Assembly: GCA_948146395.1 (NCBI GenBank)
Contig: OX411543.1
Span: 61,865,676 to 61,929,675, forward strand
DNA: 64,000 bases
Source: Fragum whitleyi
Taxonomy: Eukaryota > Mollusca > Bivalvia > Cardiida > Cardiidae
Direction: 5' to 3'
Below the pieces are notes generated by a model, which worked only from the letters and a program-made list of their open reading frames with translations, made no database searches and was not told the origin of the DNA. Every line of letters starts with the position of its first letter. Position 1 is the stretch's first letter. This document shows, piece after piece, positions 58,801 to 64,000 of the stretch. The position numbers were made by a program, and so were the translations under genes.

Positions 58801-59050
58801 TGTGATCCTTCATGCGTAAAGGGACCATCGAAGTGAGTAGTGTCATTCCTATTCAGACTCCGCAGACTGAACAGTGGATCGAAGTTTTTCACACTCTAAT
58901 TATTTTCTGAATCTAGATTGGTCACTCTACCTTCCAGTGAAAGAATTTTTACAATCTAAGCTCTGGTTGACCTGTAATAGACTCAATCTATTTTTAAAAT
59001 GTATATTTTACACAATTTCCAGATGGTCCCTTATCGCGTGACGGGTCACA
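58801..59050. mobile_element. Family C MITE, copy 2
   Basis: TGTGATCCTTCATGCGTAAA with GGGACCAT at the left; ATGGTCCCTTATCGCGTGAC with GGGTCACA at the right. An interior CTAGATTGGTCACTCTACCT block also resembles the copy at 46956. Confidence 0.78.
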
Positions 59051-59519
59051 TATATATGATTGTTTTTTTTTCAATTTTACTCAAAAGGTTAAAAAGATAT
59101 TTTTAGGGTGATAATCCGACGTCGTCGGAATCAATGTCAATAGTTACATATATATAAGGACTATAACATATACACGTATGCATATGTAAGTCAAAATGAT
59201 CATAGTTTATATTACAAATTATGATAAAAACTAATTTCAAATCGTCTTTATTACTTTATCCTTCTGTAAACATAATGAATAAATGTGATTGAAGACAGTT
59301 TTGTAACACACAAAATGCAAACAAACTTTAACGCCTAAAATGTCAGTACTTTCAGTACTTTGATTTCAACAAAGGCTTCAAAATGCTCATTTTTGTTCGT
59401 GTAAACATTTGCTTTATAGAATTGAATCATTATTTAACCATTTCAGTCAATTATTTATCATACAAAGTTGCATAACAGTCAGTTTTGTGTGATATATTTC
59501 TGAAATAGCATAGATGCAC
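59051..59519. other. AT-rich intronic stretch, no gene seen
   Basis: No recognised feature. Confidence 0.35.
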
Positions 59520-59779
59520 TTGATGACCTTTGACCCCTGTAATTTGCATAAGAGACATTTCCTGGTCTGCAGACAGGGCAGATTTTGTTCGGCAAAGGTT
59601 GATGAACAATTTCCACTATGTAACTTTGCATTACATTTCGGGCCTCCCTAAAGTGATTTCTAGAGGTCTCCTGAAAAATAGTTACCTGTCTAATATCCTA
59701 AGAATTTTTATGAATATACAAAAGACAGGTACAATTTCTTTTACAATTATGAAAAATATTCCAGTTGCATTATGTTAAC

Positions 59780-59887
59780 CTTGACAAGAAATATCCTCAC
59801 TTGGACTTGCTTGGTTTCTGGACGGTTCTATGTCAGTTTGACCATCAGAACCCGACCCAGCTTTGTCGGAATTACCACTGTTTACCT
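59780..59887 (-). CDS. Unknown protein, duplicated exon, copy nearer the 5' end
   Basis: 108 nt, acceptor CTCATTACAG, donor GTTAAC on the minus strand, the same symmetric phase as its twin. It encodes VNSGNSDKAGSGSDGQTDIE, PSRNQASPSE, DISCQ. Joined to the twin exon, the split codon is GAG (Glu). About 24 of 35 residues are shared, with NSDK, SGS, GQT and RNQASPSE conserved, so the reading frame seems to have been kept under selection. Flanking intron sequence is also shared, so a segment larger than the exon was duplicated. Upstream exons are not identified in the window. Confidence 0.62.
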
Positions 59888-60349
59888 CTGTAATGAGAAT
59901 TATTTACGTTCATTTTCTTGCTTTATTTGTCTCTTTTATACTTAAAAAGCAAACAAAAGTATGATTCCTTTGTGACTTATGATCCAATATTCCAGTTGCT
60001 TTCCAATTGCTAAAAATTGTTACCCATATCTCGTTCGGCTTTTGTCAAAATCTCGACCTTTCAGCGAATATTTACTCTTCGGTGACTTATACATAATTCA
60101 ATCTTATCACCCTGATGAAATTCACCATTTACTGTCGATGCATTAAGACCTCAAGCTGAAACTATATTTTAGTTGCTAGATATTTTGTAAACTGTACAAA
60201 AAAATCATTTACATATAATTAATTTTCAAATTCGTTTAAAGATGATACGTTCGGAAAACAAGATATACTACAAAGCGGTAAATGCTGAACACAAAATGCA
60301 AACGGTCTTTGAAGAAGTAGCAGAGTCTGGACCTAAAGATCGTCTAAGG

Positions 60350-61614
60350 GTTTATTTGATACACAAAAAAAATCTTTGACATGCAATTACAACATGAAAG
60401 AATTATAGAATCCATAGGTTGGCATTTAGAAATGATCAAAACGAAACATGTCCATCTTATCAAGGGAGATAATCCTTTGATAATCATATTCGACACAAAA
60501 CGCTAGAAACTTTTGATAAAAGTTCTAAACAAAATGTTATCGCACTTATTGTTTTTCTCCAAACATAAATGGCTGATAAATACTGTTTTCTATTTGTTTC
60601 TCTTGGAAATATGATGACATAGTTTCCAAAGGTGTAGCTATCAAAACGGCTAAACAAGTTGGGTTCCCAGAAATCCTAAAAACTTTAATCCTTTCTAAAG
60701 ACAAAATAATGTTTGTTAATCGATCGATTACAAAGAATCCTATCTCGAAATGTTCTTATTCCTTATTTCGGAAACTAAAGATAAATGCATAATGACGGTG
60801 AGGGAGAAATCAGAAGAATTACCATTATTTTCCATTGTCTCCTGTAATAATTTTGCAGATTTGTTTCGTTTATCGCCAAAGACATAGAATCGTTTTCAAG
60901 AAGACGACCAATTGATGAGGAAATAGAAAATCGATGAGGGATCAATTTCATGTTCTAATGGTTAATATATTTGTTTTATAAAACTTATTTCATTACATTC
61001 ACACATAACAAAATCAAGACTGGATGTTCATATAAAAGACAAATTTTTATTCGATTCCTTTCAGGAACTACTAAACGAGTTTGGACCAGTGACATATCTA
61101 TCTTGACGACTTTCGTGTCGAGGATAACACCAACAAACAGAACCAACGTGTACCTCGTCGATAAAGTTATTCAAATCATACATCGATGAACATAAACGAC
61201 GCGTTCTCCAGGCCTTAAAATTCAATGTCATCAATTAAAAGATTAACTTTTTTCTCCCGTTTAAGCAATATTTCTTTTGGAAGAACTCTGTTCATAACCA
61301 TACGAAATAGTTTCACTCTCAATTCTTTCGTAGACTTATGAAAGAAAATAACTGCATTTCAGAATTTTCTAACAACTAAAATTTTACCATTTAAGCTAGA
61401 TCTACAAAAGTCAAGCCCAAACTGTTGATAAATATAAAAATTGGCAACTTCTTCTGTTATTAGGTTTCATATTTTGTTACAAATTTGTTGTAAGAGGGAA
61501 TAAATTAGGGTGCATAATACATTTTCCCGTCTCGGTAGAAGGCTTTGTTTAGAAAAATAACCTCGGGCTCAGATATCCCTGGAAACAGGCACCTCCCCAG
61601 GTATGAACGAAGGC
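60350..61614. other. AT-rich stretch, no gene seen
   Basis: Any earlier exons of the gene ending at 53202 should lie on the minus strand here or beyond the window; I could not identify one. Confidence 0.35.
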
Positions 61615-62100
61615 ATACGTGACCTCTCTCTTTAAGAACGGAAACAAAGAAGATCTTGCAAATTGCAGACCCATATCCTTAACATGACCAACTTACCAAA
61701 AACCTTACTGAAGAAAATCTTTTTTTTTGTAAAGTACCCCTTAAAATTGTGTATAAGTCGCAGGAACATGGAGTAAACAGTGCTACCCTTTTCTGGATTT
61801 ATTCTCTTACAGAAAAAACACAAAAACTAGTCTTAGAGGATTAATTCTCATCCGAAGTACCAGTCACCTCTGGAGTAACTAAGGGATCGATGCTTGACAT
61901 CTTCTGTTTCTTTTTTATATTAAAGACCTTCCTAATACCATCACCTCCGTCTGTTTGCAGATGACTCTGCCGCTTACCTTGCTATAACAACAAGCAAGAC
62001 TGTATCACCCTGTAAGAAGATCTAGACAAGTTAATGCAGTGGAAGAAAAATGGGACGTGGAGTTTAATCACGGAAAATGCATTGTAGTCCAGTCAAATTA
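61615..62100 (+). pseudogene. LINE reverse transcriptase remnant
   Basis: Several frames together give the order of a non-LTR reverse transcriptase: NCRPISLT-like at 61660, SLRGLILIRS region, then VTSGVTKGSMLDIF (usually VxSGVPQGSVLGPLLF), KDLPNTITS, an ADDSA-type motif at about 61965 and DLDKLMQWKKKWDVEFNHGKC at the end. It has many frameshifts and stops; only about 0.5 kb survives. Confidence 0.75.
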
Positions 62101-62492
62101 GCCCATATTTTGGCTCAACCCAAAACAAATTCCAACAGAAATAAATTTGTTACTAGCATTTAGTATTAACCTTTGGCCATATCAGAAAAAAGTCCCAAAA
62201 AATCCGACAAGGGGAAATGTGTGTAATCGGCCCTTGAATGGAGGTCCTGTTGGAAAAACTGATTTACCAAATAAAGAACACTGATATGTCGATATCATAT
62301 ATTTTCCTGAGAAAATTCCATATATCACTCATATAATACAGGAATTATAAGCTAAATGATTTTGCGACCTTTTTAAAGAAAATTTAGGATAAGAAAGTGA
62401 CAAAAATCTATTCTTTGCAAAAAAAATCATCGCAACTTACCCCACCCACTTTTTATATACATGTATATAATAAAAAATGTTCTAAAAGTATT

Positions 62493-62985
62493 TTTAAGTC
62501 ATGTTACATGAAATTATGCATTTTAGACCTGCCATTGCTTCTTTTTACCAATTTTAACCTGTCACCCCTAAAGGAGCCATCTTCAAGTTGCAAAGAATAT
62601 TGGCCTTTTTACGAAGGCGCGGATTTAAAGACTAATATATCCTTTTAACTTATGTTTTGGTTGTAGAAAAGACTAAATGTAGAGATGCATTAATTAGTTT
62701 TTATTTAGGAATTCTTATTTTTTCTCTGCTATATCTAGGTTTTAAGTCACGTTTCATAAAATTATGCATTTTAGACCTGATATTGCATTTTTTTTTTTTT
62801 TAAAAAATTAACCTGTCACCCCTAAAGGAGCATTCTTCAAGTTGCAAAAAATATTGACCATTGTACAAAGGCCCGGACTTTAAAGACTTAATACTTTTAA
62901 CTTATGTTTTGGTTGTAAAAAAGTCTAAATGTAGAAATGCATAACTTAATTTTAGAATTCTTATTTATCTCTGCTTTATCTAGAT
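62493..62985. repeat. Tandem duplication, about 248 bases
   Basis: Units at about 62493-62740 and 62741-62985 share TGAAATTATGCATTTTAGAC-like, ACCTGTCACCCCTAAAGGAG, CTTCAAGTTGCAAA and TTAACTTATGTTTTGGTTGT. They differ by small indels, so it is older than the 31741 duplication. Confidence 0.85.
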
Positions 62986-63029
62986 ATTTTACGTTAAATT
63001 TCCACGCAATTGGACTAAGACGGAAATGA

Positions 63030-63250
63030 CATAGCCGTTCAGGTTTTTAGATTCAAAAATATAGCTCAAATAGGTACCGTGACATGCAATGCATTTGTAT
63101 ACAAACACTAGGTCAAATTAACCTGAGTTCGGTAATGTGACCTGTGTTTTTTATACAAATGTATAACTCGAGTACGGTTTTGTGACTTGTGATTACAATA
63201 CATTTGTATACAATCGATTTTTGAAAACAGCGAGTTCCTCTTATACTTTA
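63030..63250. repeat. Short degenerate repeats with TACAAATGTATA motifs
   Basis: GTnATGTGACnTGTGnTTn...CATTTGTATACAA recurs about three times at 70-80 base spacing. No gene. Confidence 0.5.
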
Positions 63251-63498
63251 GTAACCGTCAATCAAAAGTAAATTTGTTTATACCTATAACGCCGAATTCG
63301 CTATTTTGACCAGTGGTTTGTATGCAGACGTACTCTGACCACTGCTCCCGAAAGTGAAATCTGGTTATACAAACATTTTCGACCTTAAAAAGCATGAATA
63401 TTATTACGAGGTTTGAACAGGTTCTACATTTCATCGTTCTCTTGCGATCCCTTTCGCTGATCAACCAAAAACCAGCTTATTTAATTCAATACTAACAT

Positions 63499-64000
63499 TC
63501 ATTCAAGACAAGAGTCGTCATTTGATCCTCCTCTGTTGCTACAACTGATACCATGACACTCTACACAGACCGAGGAACAATTCAAGCCATGTTTTTTACA
63601 AGTACATCTCCTAGAGTCACAGTTCTGTTTACATCCACATCGAATCATCTTCAGAAGTCTATCTGGCGCTGCGGGAAGTGTGCATTTGATAGGTACATAT
63701 TTGTTCAAAAGTTTTTTCCATCCCCATTCTAGTGGAGAAATTGATTTTCCAAGCCAGGTTTGAACTTGAAGGTATACACGGAAACTGTGATATTTTGCCG
63801 CGTTAGATGTTGGTGGGAGAGAGTTTACAAGGACAGCGCTTTTCTTCGTTTGCACTTTGTGTAGGAACTTACAGTAGCGCAAAAGGTCAAGACACTGTGT
63901 CCCGTTAAAAAGTTTTACTAAGACAGCTTCTCCTGCTTCTGCGACTGCTTGCTGAGTTGAATCTTGTAGAAAAACATTTGCGTAACTCCTAAGATCTGGA
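63499..64000 (-). CDS. C-terminus of a larger ORF with a cysteine-rich domain (partial)
   Basis: The minus-strand frame is open from the window edge (64000) to the stop at 63499, so its start lies outside. It reads AVLVNSLPPTSNAAKYHSFR, VYLQVQTWLG, SPLEWGWKKLLNKYVPIKC, TLPAAPDRLLKMIRCGCKQN, then CDSRRCTCKKHGLNCSSVCV, ECHGISCSN. I associate the sequence WGWK...P...PAPxxLLxxIxCxCKxxCxxxxCxCxKxGLxCSxxCxxCxGxxCxN with a multi-copy metazoan family of uncharacterised proteins, probably linked to mobile elements; the cysteine part resembles CXC/tesmin-type zinc clusters. The function is not known to me. It is uninterrupted for at least 166 codons, which suggests a recent or active copy. Confidence 0.75.
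   Translation of the reverse strand, partial: PDLRSYANVFLQDSTQQAVAEAGEAVLVKLFNGTQCLDLLRYCKFLHKVQTKKSAVLVNSLPPTSNAAKYHSFRVYLQVQTWLGKSISPLEWGWKKLLNKYVPIKCTLPAAPDRLLKMIRCGCKQNCDSRRCTCKKHGLNCSSVCVECHGISCSNRGGSNDDSCLE

Noticed and set aside
59530..59778. 82-residue plus frame beginning MTPVICIRDI
   Set aside because: It lies in a sequence block that is repeated inverted at 54718-54845 and has no homology that I recognise; likely an intronic repeat.

Overview
The window looks like a gene-poor, AT-rich, intron- and repeat-dominated stretch of a metazoan nuclear genome, most probably a bivalve mollusc. This rests on the combination of an RNase H-bearing LINE, Penelope and L1-like fragments, a tRNA-derived SINE, many MITE families, and tandem arrays ending in GTCCGTCCGTCC-type stretches. 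It is recognition from memory, not a database match. No rRNA, free-standing tRNA, CRISPR array or bacterial-style operon is visible.

Layout. Bases 1-5440 are one decayed LINE of the I/Jockey group: ORF1 with zinc knuckles, then ORF2 with endonuclease, reverse transcriptase and RNase H. Bases 5441-9959 hold degenerate tandem repeats, including a roughly 160-base array built on GGCAGCCATCTTG. The exon at 9960-10802 encodes an ectodomain ending in one hydrophobic segment, resembling the part of a molluscan adhesion-GPCR-like protein just before the 7TM bundle. Its last codons and stop lie inside the terminal inverted repeat of a MITE. From 11859 to 14952 lies a large non-coding foldback element with arms of about 500 bases. 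Bases 15000-31600 are tandem arrays and nested MITEs with no convincing gene.

A minus-strand gene runs from about 37218 to 32016. A six-cysteine exon, a transmembrane exon and a PPxY-rich tail exon fit together in phase and match the Shisa/STMC6 architecture. Between 37867 and about 41938 sits a 4.1-kb non-coding element with long terminal inverted repeats and a recurrent GTAACGTAT motif; I do not recognise it. An L1-type ORF1 fragment follows at 42050-43039 (minus). A second minus-strand gene is represented by its last four recognisable exons (59887 to 53202), two of them a tandemly duplicated 108-nt pair. Penelope-like and LINE remnants lie within and beside it. The window ends inside a minus-strand ORF with a cysteine-rich C-terminus (63499-64000).

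The commonest unit is a roughly 430-base palindromic MITE, 21 copies, with TA-flanked CAGTTA...TAACTG ends and a central hairpin. It sits in introns, beside other elements, and in one case inside coding sequence.
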